A stretch of DNA of 64,000 nucleotides from Linnemannia schmuckeri (Eukaryota > Mortierellomycota > Mortierellomycetes > Mortierellales > Mortierellaceae). Where the stretch lies: positions 124,001-188,000 of the forward strand of contig JANATG010000021.1 of NCBI GenBank assembly GCA_029449235.1. Reading direction: 5' to 3'. Made by a program: the position numbers and the translations under genes. Every line of letters begins with the position of its first letter. Positions within the stretch are counted from its first letter, which is position 1. The notes below the pieces were generated by a model that saw only the letters and a list, made by a program, of their open reading frames with translations, made no database searches and was not told the origin of the DNA. Of this stretch, positions 22,315-33,870 are shown piece by piece.

Positions 22315-24148
22315 TTAGAGAACTATCTTTGAAAACTTGTCCTTGACATCGTCACAGCTAGGGGTAGTCATCCTTTGGGCCTCCTGCCACAGCTTTTTGT
22401 CGAGGCCCCAGAATCCCATCGCCTTGTTCCTTGCAATCTCCTTCTTTCTCCTCTCGGCCCGACACCGTTCTTGCATCTCTCTCAGGTAGGCGCTCTCGAC
22501 ATTCTCTTCCATCCGTTGAAACAATCTACCAACCTTACGGCCTTGGAGTGTGATCTGATCGGGCTTGACATTAATCTGTTTGGCGGACGAGCCCTTGAAC
22601 TCAAATTTCTGTCCAGGGAAATAGGTGTTCATAAACCGTATTTCATTGACATAGTAGGGTACATTTCTTTGAGTCGTGTGTCGGGCCGTGGTGTACTGTT
22701 CCCGCGGCCGCAATGAAAAATCGCTCAAGACAGAGTTGGATCCTGTTGATGAAGTGTCGCTCGAACCAAAGAGACCCGAAGTCATAGAAACGACAATCAA
22801 AAGGATCAGGGGGAGAAGCTGGATGAGATTGCCAACGTTAAAGTCCTGGTTTTGCTGGCTGTTTTGACGCTGTTGGCGTTGTTGTTGATGTTGTCGCCGG
22901 AATTGCTCCTGCCGCGCATGATGGTACTGTGTTTGCTGTGCTCGAGTCCTTGCACCATATCCTCCAGTTTGGAATGCTATCATCGTAAAAAAGATGTAGG
23001 CAAGGGTTAATAAAACTACAAATGCGTTTCCCACATTGGTAGAAGAAATACCACGACCATCTTCCAACGCAATACAATGAAAGAAGTAAGGAAGTGTTTG
23101 CAGACTTACATCCTCCAAATCCTCCTCCACCAAAGAATATGTTGAAAAGGTCCTCTGGCGAGATTTCTTCGCCGTAGCCTCCTCCTCTACGTGAATAGTA
23201 TTGTTGGGCTGTCGGTCTTGGACGGTCATAGTTGACTCCTGAACTCCTGCCATCCTCTGGTCCATGCTGGTCAAATATTGCTCGCTTCTGAGGGTCACTA
23301 AGTACTGTGAATGCCTTTGACACCACTACACGGATTTCAGAAGAGCAAGGGAGACGAGGTTGAGGAAGAAAAGGGAGAGGAAGAGAGAGAGGTAGAGAGG
23401 GAAAAGGAAGAAGTGTCAGTGTAGATGTTTCTAGTTATTTCCAATAGGAATCAAATCGAAAGACAATGACTACCTTTAAAGGCCTCATCTGCTCCTGGGG
23501 CACCGTTCTTGTCTGGATGCATCTGGAGAGCCAGCTAATAAATAAATTTACCGGCAAAAAACAACGGTTGGTTATTTAGTAATAGGCGTTGGCTTTTTTC
23601 TTTCATATCTTAACGAGTACAGATATATCATTCGTCTGTTTTTTCCGTGCCGTTTGTACGAGCGTGCTTACCTTGCGATATGCTTTCTTGATCTCAATGT
23701 CGGTAGCATCCTTCTTGACTCCGAGGACTTTGTAAAAGTCTCCTCCAGAAGAGCGAATGGCCTTCACAGCAGCCGCCTGTTCAGGGGTATAGTCCCTCTC
23801 GGCGGGCTTATGGTCGAGGATTGGGGTCGATTTTGATCTGTTCAATGGCGGTGCTGCTCCTGCTCCTGTTCCTGCACCCGTACCGGTACTTGTGCCACCT
23901 GTCCTTGGAGTAGAGGAGAAAGACGAGGGTCCTGGAGAGGAAGAGGTCGAAGAAGAAGTGTTGCTGCTGCTGCTGTTAGCGGCGGTTTCTTTGGCGTCGA
24001 CGAGAGAGATGAAAGCTCGGGCGTCGGATGTTGGGAAGAGGGAGATGGACTTTTGGCCAAACTTGCGGGCGCTGAGGTAGTTTCCTGTGAGGAGATGGCG
24101 GCGAGCAATGTCGAGACAGCGCAGGGCCTCATCCTTGTTGACCTCCAT
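22315..24148 (-). CDS. Membrane-anchored J-domain co-chaperone (DNAJB12/DNAJB14-like, DUF1977)
   Basis: 471-residue J-protein, four exons in gene order: 24148-23672, 23534-23474, 23325-23110, 22976-22315; phases agree. Residues 1-60 form the N-terminal helical segment typical of DNAJB12/14 (MEVNKDEALRCLDIARRHL). A Ser/Gly-rich linker follows, then the J domain at about 137-205 with the HPD motif at 165-167 (QMHPDKN), and a Gly-rich stretch (IFFGGGGFGG). After a Gln/Arg-rich segment there is one hydrophobic span at about 300-320, then a DUF1977 domain (about 345-460, YFPGQKFEFKGSS). Family members sit in the ER membrane with the J domain in the cytosol and recruit Hsp70 to membrane-protein degradation. 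The gene converges with the reductase and heads away from the next membrane-protein gene. Confidence 0.9.
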
Positions 24149-24508
24149 GTTGCGTGGCAGTATGACGGCTGTGTGTGGCGGTAGTGGTTGGTCTTGCGGT
24201 CTTGAGGTGTTGAGGCTCGCAGGGATGATGAGAAAACGAGGGAGAGGGTTTTGGTGTCAAAAAATAAGAGAATGTATATGTGGGTTCAGGGGAAGAAGAG
24301 GAAGGGAGAGGAGGAAGAACGGGGTGGCAGAAATCGTGACAGGAAGTAAGGGACGGGTGGACGAACTGGGCTTGGAATTAACGATCCTTGCCTTTCTGGA
24401 GCGAACTTCGCTAATACAAGGTTCAACATTGGTAGATAGGAGCGGTACGAACACAAACATGCAGAGTCAGCTCTATACAAATACTTTTATTATGACGATG
24501 TCTCCACG
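24149..24508. promoter_or_regulatory. Upstream region of the J-protein gene
   Basis: 360 bp between the J-protein ATG (24148, minus strand) and the stop of the next minus-strand gene. It must hold the terminator of the latter and the promoter of the former. G/A-rich on the given strand; no specific element recognised. Confidence 0.4.
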
Positions 24509-25813
24509 CTAGTTGCTAGTGCTTGGTCTACTATTTTCAGCAATGACCTGGGGATTACGCGCGCTCGACTGCACGGCAACATAGTCTCCCTTCTCCGCAA
24601 TGCCCGCCATCGTCGATGGATCATTACTCACATATGCATTCCCATCAGTAGCGCCCGCACCACCGACGTCCGCTGTCATCGGCCGAGGCTGTGGCGTCCG
24701 AGGGGATGACGATCCGCCTACCATAGAGGCAGATGCTGGAGCCGCTGCACCCCCCAAAGGCGGCTGTGGATACGCCATGGACGGTGAACCGCCGTCTTCG
24801 TACGTCTGTTGTTGAAGGTGCTGGTGTTGTTGCTGGCCGAGATAATATTGCCCCGCCTGTGTAGAAGGATCGTAATAGGGATCATGCTGGTCGAATTGAT
24901 CCTGATGGCCTCCATACGGTACATGACCACCATATCCATCATAGCCCTCATATCCTCCATATCCCTGGTAAGCGTGCTGCTGTTGTTGCTGCTCTTGTTG
25001 CGGGTATCCATAGGGATCATATCCGCCATCATCGGCCACTGCGACCCCACCTGGAATAGCACTCGGTCCTCCCAACGAGTTCATTTCCAGATGAGTCGAA
25101 GGCCTTGCGGCCTGAGAACTACCTCCCATGGAACCCGGCCGAGGCTCACCAATTGCATTCGCTACCGTTCCTAACCCGCCTCCATCATGACCACCACCAC
25201 CACCGAGTCCCAAAGCCGGAAACTGATCTTGTCCCTGTCCATTCTGGTCCAACAAAAGATCTAAGCGACGCTTCCGGGCCTTGTTCTTTTTACGATGGCG
25301 CATGACAAACACGGCGACCAAGAAGGCGAGCACCAAGACGGCGGCCACTCCGCCGATGACAGGTCCAAGCACAGATTTGGACGACCCATTTGACGGATTT
25401 GAGCCGTTGATGCCCGTAGGAGTGCTACCACCGTTGCTGTTGTTGCCGCTACCACCTCCAGGGACGTGCGATGGGTTTGTGCCACCATCCCCTCCTCCTC
25501 CTCCGCCTGAAGTCTTAGGAGGCTTACTAGTTGTTTTAGGCGGTGGTCGTCCGCCCCCGCTAGTCGTCGGATCTGATGTAGGTTCAGACGTTGGTGGGTT
25601 AGGCTCGTCCGAGGTGGTAGGGGGAGGAGGAGGGGGAGGATTATTAGTGGTAGTGGGTGGAGGAGGTGGTGGTGGCTCTTGTGTTGTGGTTGGAGGAGGA
25701 TTTGTTGTTGGAGGAGGAGGTGGAGGAGGGTTAGTTGTCACTGGTGGTGGAGTAGTGGCAGGAGGAGGAGGGGCTTCAGTTGGAGGAACAGCCTGAGATG
25801 AATCTGAGGCCAT
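24509..25813 (-). CDS. Pro/Thr-rich single-pass membrane protein, unknown function
   Basis: 434-residue intronless product. Residues 10-105 alternate proline runs with Thr/Asn/Glu (for example PPPPPPPTTT) and are followed by a Gly/Ser/Asn stretch. A single hydrophobic helix spans 147-171 (PVIGGVAAVLVLAFLVAVF) and a strong stop-transfer basic cluster follows (RHRKKNKARKRR). The cytosolic half (180-434) is rich in Gly, Gln, Tyr and Pro with many YGGYEGYDGYGG-like segments. The layout resembles fungal wall-stress or mucin-like surface sensors, but no family domain is visible. The only ATG in frame is at 25813, and it gives no cleavable signal peptide. The frame stays open upstream through a pyrimidine-rich leader that could code a hydrophobic peptide only from a TTG. 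Function is not assigned. Confidence 0.8.
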   Translation of the reverse strand: MASDSSQAVPPTEAPPPPATTPPPVTTNPPPPPPPTTNPPPTTTQEPPPPPPPTTTNNPPPPPPPTTSDEPNPPTSEPTSDPTTSGGGRPPPKTTSKPPKTSGGGGGGDGGTNPSHVPGGGSGNNSNGGSTPTGINGSNPSNGSSKSVLGPVIGGVAAVLVLAFLVAVFVMRHRKKNKARKRRLDLLLDQNGQGQDQFPALGLGGGGGHDGGGLGTVANAIGEPRPGSMGGSSQAARPSTHLEMNSLGGPSAIPGGVAVADDGGYDPYGYPQQEQQQQQHAYQGYGGYEGYDGYGGHVPYGGHQDQFDQHDPYYDPSTQAGQYYLGQQQHQHLQQQTYEDGGSPSMAYPQPPLGGAAAPASASMVGGSSSPRTPQPRPMTADVGGAGATDGNAYVSNDPSTMAGIAEKGDYVAVQSSARNPQVIAENSRPSTSN

Positions 25814-27005
25814 TGTCAATGAGTGATTGATTACTGCGAGGATAAGAAGTGGGGGGAGTGAGAGAGAGATAGTAAAGGAAAGGATTGACAAGAGGAAAGA
25901 AGAGAATAAAGAAAAAAGAAAGAAAGGAAGAGAGAAAGGGATCAAGGAAAGGCAAGGAAGGCGGGAGATAAGGGACGAGGAAAGGGACAAGGAGAGGGAG
26001 AAGGTAAAGGGGAGCTACGATGGTCCGATACTCAAGGATGAATATGGTGTGGTGCGGGTGTGTGGTCTTTGAAGGATCGGAGGAAAGGGATGTGCATTGT
26101 AAATAAAAAAAAAAAAAAAGCATACACGCCTGTACACATGTCCCCTACGTCAGTCTGCCCTCCATCTATGCACGACAGCCAACTCCCTCTGTCTCCTTTC
26201 TGTGGTAAAAATATCTTTGTTCTTTCTTCATCCTTTTCACTCTCCCTTTTTTAAAAGCTGAAAGACACCCCCTTGTCGCAGTTGCTCCCAAACACAGCAT
26301 GCATCCAAGTTGTATTATTGACACACATCACTCAAATAATTTTGGAGGGGAACAAAACCACTCTCGGCCTAATGGATGGAGCGTGGCTGATTATGTAGAG
26401 ATAACTAGCCTTGCGTTAAAGAAAAAATACACCATTACACAATTGACAAGAAAGCTGTACGTGTAAAATGTCATTATTTTATTATTGCTCGTTGATACAT
26501 TGTGGGAGGGCAATTGATGAATTAGAAGGGACCTGAAGCGTATTCAAAAAAAAAAAAAAAAAGGTTAAATCTTTGTTTTCTTTTTTCTCTTCTTATGGTC
26601 GATGAGAATCGAGGAGTAGTAGTCAGAACTTCTTAGAGATGTATACGGGTCATTGGATGGTTGATCCTGGTATAGTTATTTAGATTGTCATCATTCATGA
26701 AATGGAATGGAAAGTATGTGCATATGTGTGTGTGTGTGAGAATCAGATTAACTTACATTGTGAAGTGCAGGGGGATAAGAAAGAAGAGAAAAGAAAATGA
26801 AAAAGAAAAAAAAAGATCAAATATGTAAATAGTTTCAGTCGATGTATTAGTTTGTATCTGATCGCATACACTGCGGTCTGATTCGCCTCTCGGTCTTACA
26901 ACTTGTTCTCGTTCCCCTTTGGTCTCTCAATTCCTTCGTCTTGTACTCCTTTTCTTCTTCTTCTGCTTATACACACACAGACACACAGACAGACGAATTG
27001 AGACA
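25814..27005. promoter_or_regulatory. Divergent intergenic region between the membrane-protein gene and CIA1
   Basis: 1.2 kb between outward-facing starts. 25855-26010 is almost pure purine on the given strand (a pyrimidine-rich leader for the minus-strand gene). Short poly-A tracts lie at about 26105-26119 and 26547-26562, a TG dinucleotide repeat near 26724-26738, and a T/C-rich leader near 26900-26990 before CIA1. No gene recognised. Confidence 0.5.
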
Positions 27006-28893
27006 ATGCCTCGCCTGGAACAGCTTGCCGAACTCACCGGTCAGTTCAACTTGCCCATCCCTCAACAATGGCACCTCATCCCTCAACAATGGCACCTCAT
27101 CCCTCTTCGTTATTGCTGTCTCCTTTCCAACAAGTAAAACAAAGCTAGAAGCCAAAGAGCACGGATACCCTCGACCGACTCGCTCAACACAAACCAACAC
27201 AACATAACACAACATAACACAACATAACACAACACAACACAGAAAAACGCAACGTATACGATAAGAACAGCTCCGTCCTTACCCTCCTTCTATGATGCCT
27301 ACTTTTTTTACCTAGGCCACGAGGATCGTGTCTGGTGCGCAACCTGGCACCCAACAAAACCTATCCTCGCTACATGCTCAGGAGACAAGACTGTCAGGAT
27401 TTGGCAGGCAACAAACGCACAGGACCCATCCAAGTGGCAATGCACCAATGTGCTCGAGGGAGGACACAAACGTACCATCCGCAGTGTTGCCTGGTCTCCA
27501 GACGGTCGGCAGCTCGCCACAGGATCCTTTGACGCCACGACCGGCATCTGGGAACGGGATGAGGATGAAAACGGAGGTAAATATATTACTTTTCACTGAC
27601 CCATCGCTTTCACTGTTCTAAGGAAGCTGTTTTGTATTAGACTTCTCTCTATTGAAAGCAAAGCGGACAGGTTCGGAAGAAGAAGAAAAAATGGATCGTA
27701 AGAGGACGAGAGTGTTCATATGAACACAAACGCGGGAAAAATGTGCAAAGATTGTGTTTGTGCCTGGTGACTAATCCACGATCTTATAATTCATATTTCA
27801 AACCTTTTTTTTTCTTCCTCCTTTTCAAGATTACGAATGCGTCGCGACTCTGGAGGGACATGAAAACGAGACAAAGTCAATAGCCTGGTCCAAGAGCGGG
27901 GCCTTGCTTGCGACCTGCTCTCGCGACAAGAGTGTCTGGATCTGGGAAGTCGAAGAGGACAACGACTTTGAGTGTCTGAGCGTCCTGCAGGAGCACACCC
28001 AGGATGTCAAGATGGTCGCCTGGCACCCCACAGAAGAAGTACGTTTATATATTCTGTCACAGAAGTCAAAGGATGCACGTCGTTCGGAACGCCTTTTCTC
28101 TTCTCCCTCCCTCTCTTTTGATTTCTTTCATTTCTCTCTTTTTCATGATTCCGTCGATTTTTATGTTCCTATCACAGGAATAATGCATTTCCCTTCATGA
28201 ATCCTTCCCCTCTCTCTCCCCCTCTCTGTTTCTCTCCCTCTCTTGTACTCACAGAATATCAAGATTACAACCAGAAACTAATCCTAATAGTGTCTGTGTT
28301 TGTCGAAATAGCTCCTTGCATCGGCTAGTTACGATGATACGATCAAGATCTGGAAAGACGACGATGACGATTGGTATTGCTCCGATACCCTTCAGGGTCA
28401 TGAATCGACAGTGTGGGCGATTGACTTTGCGCCTTCAGGAGATCAGATCGTTTCGGCATCGGCAGATCAGACGCTCAAGATCTGGAAGCGCTTCCCACCA
28501 GGAAATCCTCTTGGGATTGTGACCCCTCGACGTGGCGAACCTGTCTGGAAGTGTGTGGCGACTGTTACGGGACAGCACGAGCGCTGCATCTACTCTGTGT
28601 CGTGGTCCAAAGCACACGGCCTGATTGCATCGGCAGGAGCAGACAACACGATCCGGCTGTTTGAGGCGACTGATGCTAGACCGGAGGCAGTAGGACGGTT
28701 GACGGCAGAGCAGCAGCGGACGATGAATGAACCAGGAGTGCTTGTTGAGGCAGTGGCAGTGACGGAGATGAAGGAGGCCCATGGGACGAGCGACATTAAT
28801 TCGGTTGCGTGGTACCCTAGCGAAACGCACGGCGATTGGCTTGCGTCTGGAGGCGACGATGGCTCTGTCCGCATTTGGCGCCTTGTGCAATGA
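27006..28893 (+). CDS. CIA1: Cytosolic iron-sulfur assembly WD40 protein Cia1/CIAO1
   Basis: Seven-bladed WD40 protein of 361 residues, a subunit of the CIA targeting complex that delivers Fe-S clusters to cytosolic and nuclear apoproteins. Exons: 27006-27039, 27316-27576, 27830-28038, 28312-28893; all phases agree. The blades read in order GHEDRVWCATWHP, GGHKRTIRSVAWSPDG, GHENETKSIAWSKSG, EHTQDVKMVAWHP, GHESTVWAIDFAPSG, QHERCIYSVSWS and the final TSDINSVAWYP...RIWRLVQ. The start follows the family pattern: a very short first exon (MPRLEQLAELTG) leading into the first blade. One blade has an expanded loop (about residues 290-330), as in fungal Cia1. Intron 1 (276 nt) holds two tandem repeats. 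Confidence 0.95.
27056..27105 (+). repeat. 21-bp tandem duplication in CIA1 intron 1
   Basis: Two perfect 21-bp copies (27056-27076, 27077-27097) and the first 8 bases of a third, starting 16 nt inside the intron. Each copy contains an ATG. Confidence 0.9.
27186..27241 (+). repeat. ACATAACACA-type 10-bp tandem repeat in CIA1 intron 1
   Basis: Three exact copies of a 10-nt AACATAACAC unit at 27201-27230 flanked by degenerate AACAC units. Confidence 0.85.
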
Positions 28894-29456
28894 AAAAAAG
28901 ATTTTTTTTTGTGACGACGACGATCGCCGAAAATAAAGAAAGCGGGTCCATCATGTCAATGTCATTTCGATGCTGCACGCTTAGCCGCATGAAGCACATG
29001 CAGATAATGCGTATTCGCACGTGCACGTGCTCTGTCTCCCTTTTTTTTCATTTCTTTCGCTTTTCTCTTTTCTCTTTTTACTCTCTCTCTCTTTTTTCGC
29101 ACGATCATCCTTTCTTTGATCTGACCCCTCTGACTCTCTACTTTCTCCGCTCTCTCGTCAGCCCTCGTTTGCGCCTTTTGACCGTGTATATGAGCATTCT
29201 CGCTCCTTCTTGGTCGTGTTCGCGTTCGTCCTTGTCCTTGTCCTTCCTGTGCTTCCTTACTTGTCCTCTTTTTCACCTTACTCCTCTTTCACGCTCGACT
29301 CTTCTTCTTCCTTCGTCCTCCTTTTCTTTTCATTCTTATTCCACCTCACCCTCTTATTACCTCACAACCTCGTTCCTTCACCGGCCTCTTCTTCCTTTCC
29401 TCCCTTCAGCTACTCTCAAGAGACACTTTCAGTCACAATCTCTGCGCCCCTCCAAC
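28894..29456 (+). promoter_or_regulatory. Intergenic region and pyrimidine-rich leader of the oligopeptidase gene
   Basis: 563 bp between CIA1 and the next ATG. 29040-29440 is strongly T/C-rich on the sense strand, like the leaders of other genes here. An AATAAA-like signal for CIA1 lies near 28932. No separate gene seen. Confidence 0.5.
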
Positions 29457-32400
29457 ATGGCCAAGAGAGATGATAGGTCCTCGGGACCCATCCTTTCCTC
29501 ACCCTCAATGCCTAGCACGGCCTCGCCTGCTGCATCTGTCCCTGGGAACAAACCAGCATTAGGTTCGCCAAAGATGCGCCCCGCAAATACTCAGCCAACG
29601 GACCCCTCAGCACCAGTCCATCCCTTTGTATCAACCGTCGGATCCCCTTCCATCCGTCCTCTTGCCCGCACGCCTTCCATCTCCTCGCCTGGAGGACCAA
29701 GGAGCATCGTCAGTCAACTCATCAACGATAATTTCAGTACTAAAGGTAACTCGCTTATTTTTTGTTTTTTGTCTGCGCTACTTCTGTTGTGTCGCAGGTG
29801 CTGTATTTTGTATGAGAAAGTACTTAACCATAAGCAAACTCTTTGGCCTTTTTGTTGAAACAAGGATCCCCGTCATGGTCACCAAGGGAGAGCACTTATG
29901 AAATGCCACCCATCAAGAACTTTCACAACAAGTTACCCCCTCTGGACGAGATGGATCTCTTCATCTCCCAGTCGGCTGACAATCTGTTGACGCTTCTCCC
30001 AGACATGACCGACAGCATCCGTCAGCTTATTGTCCACTATCCAGAGATCTACCTGGGTGTGTGGGAAAAGTTGAGACTGATTCTTGAAGAAGCTGAGTAT
30101 GTGCACCGACGTTTGCGGCGTTTGTTCTACTGATGAATGATGACAATTCTAATACAGGGTGAAGAAAAAACAAAAGGGAAGAAGATGGGTTGGTTATAAG
30201 GGAAGGAGGGAGTGAGAGAGAGTGTGTGTGTGTAGAGAGGGATAAGGAGAGAAAAAGGGCTAGATTAGGAGGGAGGGAGGAAAGGAGGAAGGAAAATGGG
30301 AAAGAAGGAAATGAACGAGGGGACGAGGGGACGACAGTGCACACTGTTTGCTGTGAGTAGACTACTGTTGGTGTTGCTTACTGGTAGGACAATTGATACT
30401 AACAACATCGTCTTAACCATGCATACATCATTTGTTGTTGTCGACACCAACCGGTATTCAACTATCAACCATTAAAGGACACGCGACAGGCTGCACGGCA
30501 GGAATATCGAATTACCATCTCCTCCAATCTGCGAGCCAAAGCCAGAAGTCAAGATCAACATCCACGGCGACGAGGTGGTTGACAACTACGCCTGGCTAAA
30601 GGATCGTGAGAACCCAGATGGTAAGAGAAACAGACAGAAACCCTTGCCTCTGCCGCTCGTTATGTGATTGCTGGCTCTAATGTTTGTTTTGTGGTTGCCT
30701 AATTCACGTCCTGACCTGTACTTGAAATTATTATTGTCGATCTCTTCTCATATCTACGTTAACTAGTGCTAAAGTACATCGAGGACGAGAACCAGTATGC
30801 GATCGCTGCTCTCCGACACACAGAGCCACTCCAGAAACTCCTGTACAACGAATTTGTCTCGCGTTTGGATGCCGACGAAGAATCTGCCAGAGTCACCCTG
30901 CCAGATGGATGGAGCTACTACAGCAAATCCCAGGTCGGTCTTGAGTATCGATTGCACTGCCGTACACGATTGAGCATGGCTGCTGGTATGGAAGAGGAAC
31001 AGGTCTATTTGGACGAAAATGAGATTGCGCAGAGTCCCGAGTTCAAAGATTCTACCTACTTCAGAGTTGGCTTCTTACGACACTCGCCTGACTGTCGCAT
31101 AATCGCCTACGGTGTCGATGGCCTTGGCAACGAACAGTTCACAACATTCTTCAAGGACGTCGAGACTGGCGATCTCCTGCCGGACAAGTTATTTAACATT
31201 TACGAGAACCTGGAATTCTCATCCTGTGGTCGTTTCATCTACTATCTGAGGCTGGTACCAGAGACCGAGCGTGCTTACCGGCTGTATCGACACGTCTTGG
31301 GCACGGCTGTTGAATCGGACCAGCAGTTGTATGAGGAGACGGACGAGATGTTCTGTCTGACCATGACAAAGTCAGGCGACGGCAAGTTCATTATGATTAA
31401 CTCGGCAGCTCAAGTAACCAGCGAAACCCTGTTCTTGCATGCCGACGCCGAGGACGATGTTCAGCTGGGAGTCATCATGCCCAGGAAGGAAGGCGTCACC
31501 TATTCCGCTGAATCGCACGACGGCGAGTACTTTTTCGTCCTCACGAACGAGAACTCCAAGAACAATTGGCTTTTCCGTACACCGGCTCCCAAGCGACACT
31601 CTCCGCCCGTCGACCTGATCGCTAAGAGGGAAACGGTCATTCCTCACAGGAACTTTGTGCTAATCGAGGACTTTCAGGTGCGACGGAGACATTTAGTGGT
31701 ATTCGAGCGATCCAATTGCCATCAAAACGTTCGTGTCATCGAGTTGGCCGCACCTCGAGTCGATCATTCGGAGCGCCGTCCCGAAGCACCACCTTGTTCG
31801 ATAGGATTGGAACCAGGCCCGTTCGACAAGTACCACTATGTGTCCTTCTCCGAGACGGTGTACTCGCTCTTACCTGAGTCCATCAACGAGGAGGCCTCGA
31901 ATCTGAGCAAAATGACTCTGTTTGACACCAATGTCCTCCGCTTCACTTACTCGAGCTTGGTCCAACCGCGACAGGTCATCGACTACAACATGGATACACG
32001 CGAGTCTCTCACGGTTCACACGGAGCAGATCGCCGGCACGCCCATCTATGACGCGAACAACTATGAACAGCTGCGACTCTTTTCGACAGGAATAGATGGC
32101 ACCGCAGTGCCCATGTCGATCGTCTTCCGCAAGGACCTGATTGGACAGGGTGGCAAGGGACTCGATGCCAACCCATGTCTGCTGTACACCTATGGCGCCT
32201 ACGGAAGCTGTACCGATCCGGTTTTTTCAACGCAACGCCTGAGTTTGCTGGATCGTGGGTTCATTTACGTAATCGCTCATGTAAGAGGTGGAAGTGACAT
32301 GGGCATGGGGTGGTATGAGGAAGGCAAGCTGGGTAAGAAACCAAACACGTTCTTGGATGTCATCAGTTGTGCCGAGTATCTCATTAAGGTATAGTTCACT

Positions 32401-33523
32401 GTGTGGACCATGTTCCTTTTTTTTTACACTTGTAAAGCACTGGTAGTTTCATCGATGACTTTTGAACTACATTAACATACTGTACTTTAAAAAATGGGTA
32501 TTATAGGAGGGCTACACTTCTACTGAGAAGCTGGCCATCTATGGTCGCTCGGCAGGCGGTTTAATGATTGGAGCAGTGGTCAATATGCGCCCAGATCTTT
32601 TCAAGACTGCGTTGACAGAGGTGCCGTTTGTGGATGCAGTCAACACCATGCTGGATTCTTCAATCCCCTGGACAGCATTCGAGTGGGAGGAGTGGGGGAA
32701 CCCTGAGAACCCTGAGATCTATCAGATCATGAAGCATTACTGCCCCTACTCGAATGTTCGTCCCCAAAAATACCCAAACATGCTCGTCCTGGGAGGTATG
32801 AACGACCCTCGAGTGGCGTTCTTTGAGCCGCTCAAGTGGGTCGCCAAGCTGCGATCCTGTTGGCCACCCAAGAGCACCCCTCCTCCACAATCTCCTGATG
32901 ATGGTGCGGACGGTACAGGAGAACGAGACGACAGGATGTTATTGTTGAGGATTGAAGAGGTTGGTCATGGTGGCTCGTCTGGGCAATACGCATACCTTGA
33001 GGATCTGGCGTTCGAATATGCGTTCTTGATTTCAACTCTACAAGCACCAGTTTTCAGGATTGACAAGGAAGACGAGAACAGCACTGGACGAGTTGAGCCC
33101 TTGACACCATCGACTATTCGCCGCAAGAAGGGAGCCTTTACGAACGAACTTTTGGACGAGTTGAACAATGGACATCAGGAAGGTGGGCTAGGCATTGAGT
33201 CGGATCATCTCCAGCCTTTTATCTGCGTGTCAAAACCGGCTAGCCAAATGGACCACCGACGCAGCAGTACCGGCCAATTACCTGGATCCCCAGTTGCTCA
33301 ACACCAGCAGCAGCAACAACAGCAACAGGGGGCAAGAGTGCGGTCTCGATTCGATGATCTTAAGTCGTCTGAGGGATCGAGTGCGAGCCACAACAGGCGA
33401 CGGTCGACGACGTTGCTAGAATTTTCGGAGAAGGGCACGAAACAGAATGGAAAACCTGCGCCGGCGTCTCAGGGACCTCGTTCGCAGAGCAAGCTGACGG
33501 AGTGGATCGCCAACTTTTTCTAG
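29457..33523 (+). CDS. Oligopeptidase B-like S9A peptidase with N- and C-terminal extensions
   Basis: Serine peptidase of 1100 residues. Oligopeptidase B enzymes are about 700 and cleave short peptides after basic residues. Exons: 29457-29745, 29865-30096, 30478-30620, 30767-32388, 32507-33523; all phases agree. Residues 1-175 are an extension: Ser/Pro-rich (1-105), then a helical segment (LPPLDEMDLFISQSADNLL). The propeller begins near 190 (VDNYAWLKDREN). The hydrolase carries YGRSAGG (Ser777), NDPRV (Asp862) and GHGG (His916). From about 940 the tail is disordered with a Q8 run. Joining the N-terminal exons to the peptidase rests on two facts: the 30478-30620 exon has no ATG after its in-frame upstream TAA, and phase 2 matches exactly. 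The alternative is a small separate gene stopping at 30133, leaving the peptidase without a start. No signal peptide; probably cytosolic. Confidence 0.87.
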
Positions 33524-33870
33524 AGAGCAAGGAGATAATGAAGAGTATGAAATCAGTCATTTGCGTCTATATGAGTGAGCATGGCATGGGGGTATCGAGT
33601 CAAGCTTGTCATCTGCGTATGGGCGCGTTCGGTATGTATGCTGTACAATGTGAGTTGGGGGCTGAAGTTGCTACGTAGCCTAGGAAGTGATAAGCGTGCC
33701 AAATGAGGAATGTTCGGAAATAATGATTTCACAAATGAGTAATGAATGGTGCATGGAATTAAAGAGTTGTGAAGGCTATTTACTTTTCCTTTGTTTTTTC
33801 TTTTTCCATCCCAACCCACTCACACCCATCCACATTCTCACCACTCACTCCCTCCGACTCAGACACAGCC
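33524..33870 (+). promoter_or_regulatory. Intergenic region upstream of leucyl-tRNA synthetase
   Basis: 347 bp between same-strand genes; the last 80 bp before the ATG are C/A/T-rich with CACTCAC motifs. It holds the terminator of the peptidase gene and the promoter of the synthetase. Confidence 0.45.

Noticed and set aside
29457..30133. Separate small gene ending at 30133
   Set aside because: The following peptidase exon would then have no start codon, whereas a GT donor at 30097 joins it in exact phase.
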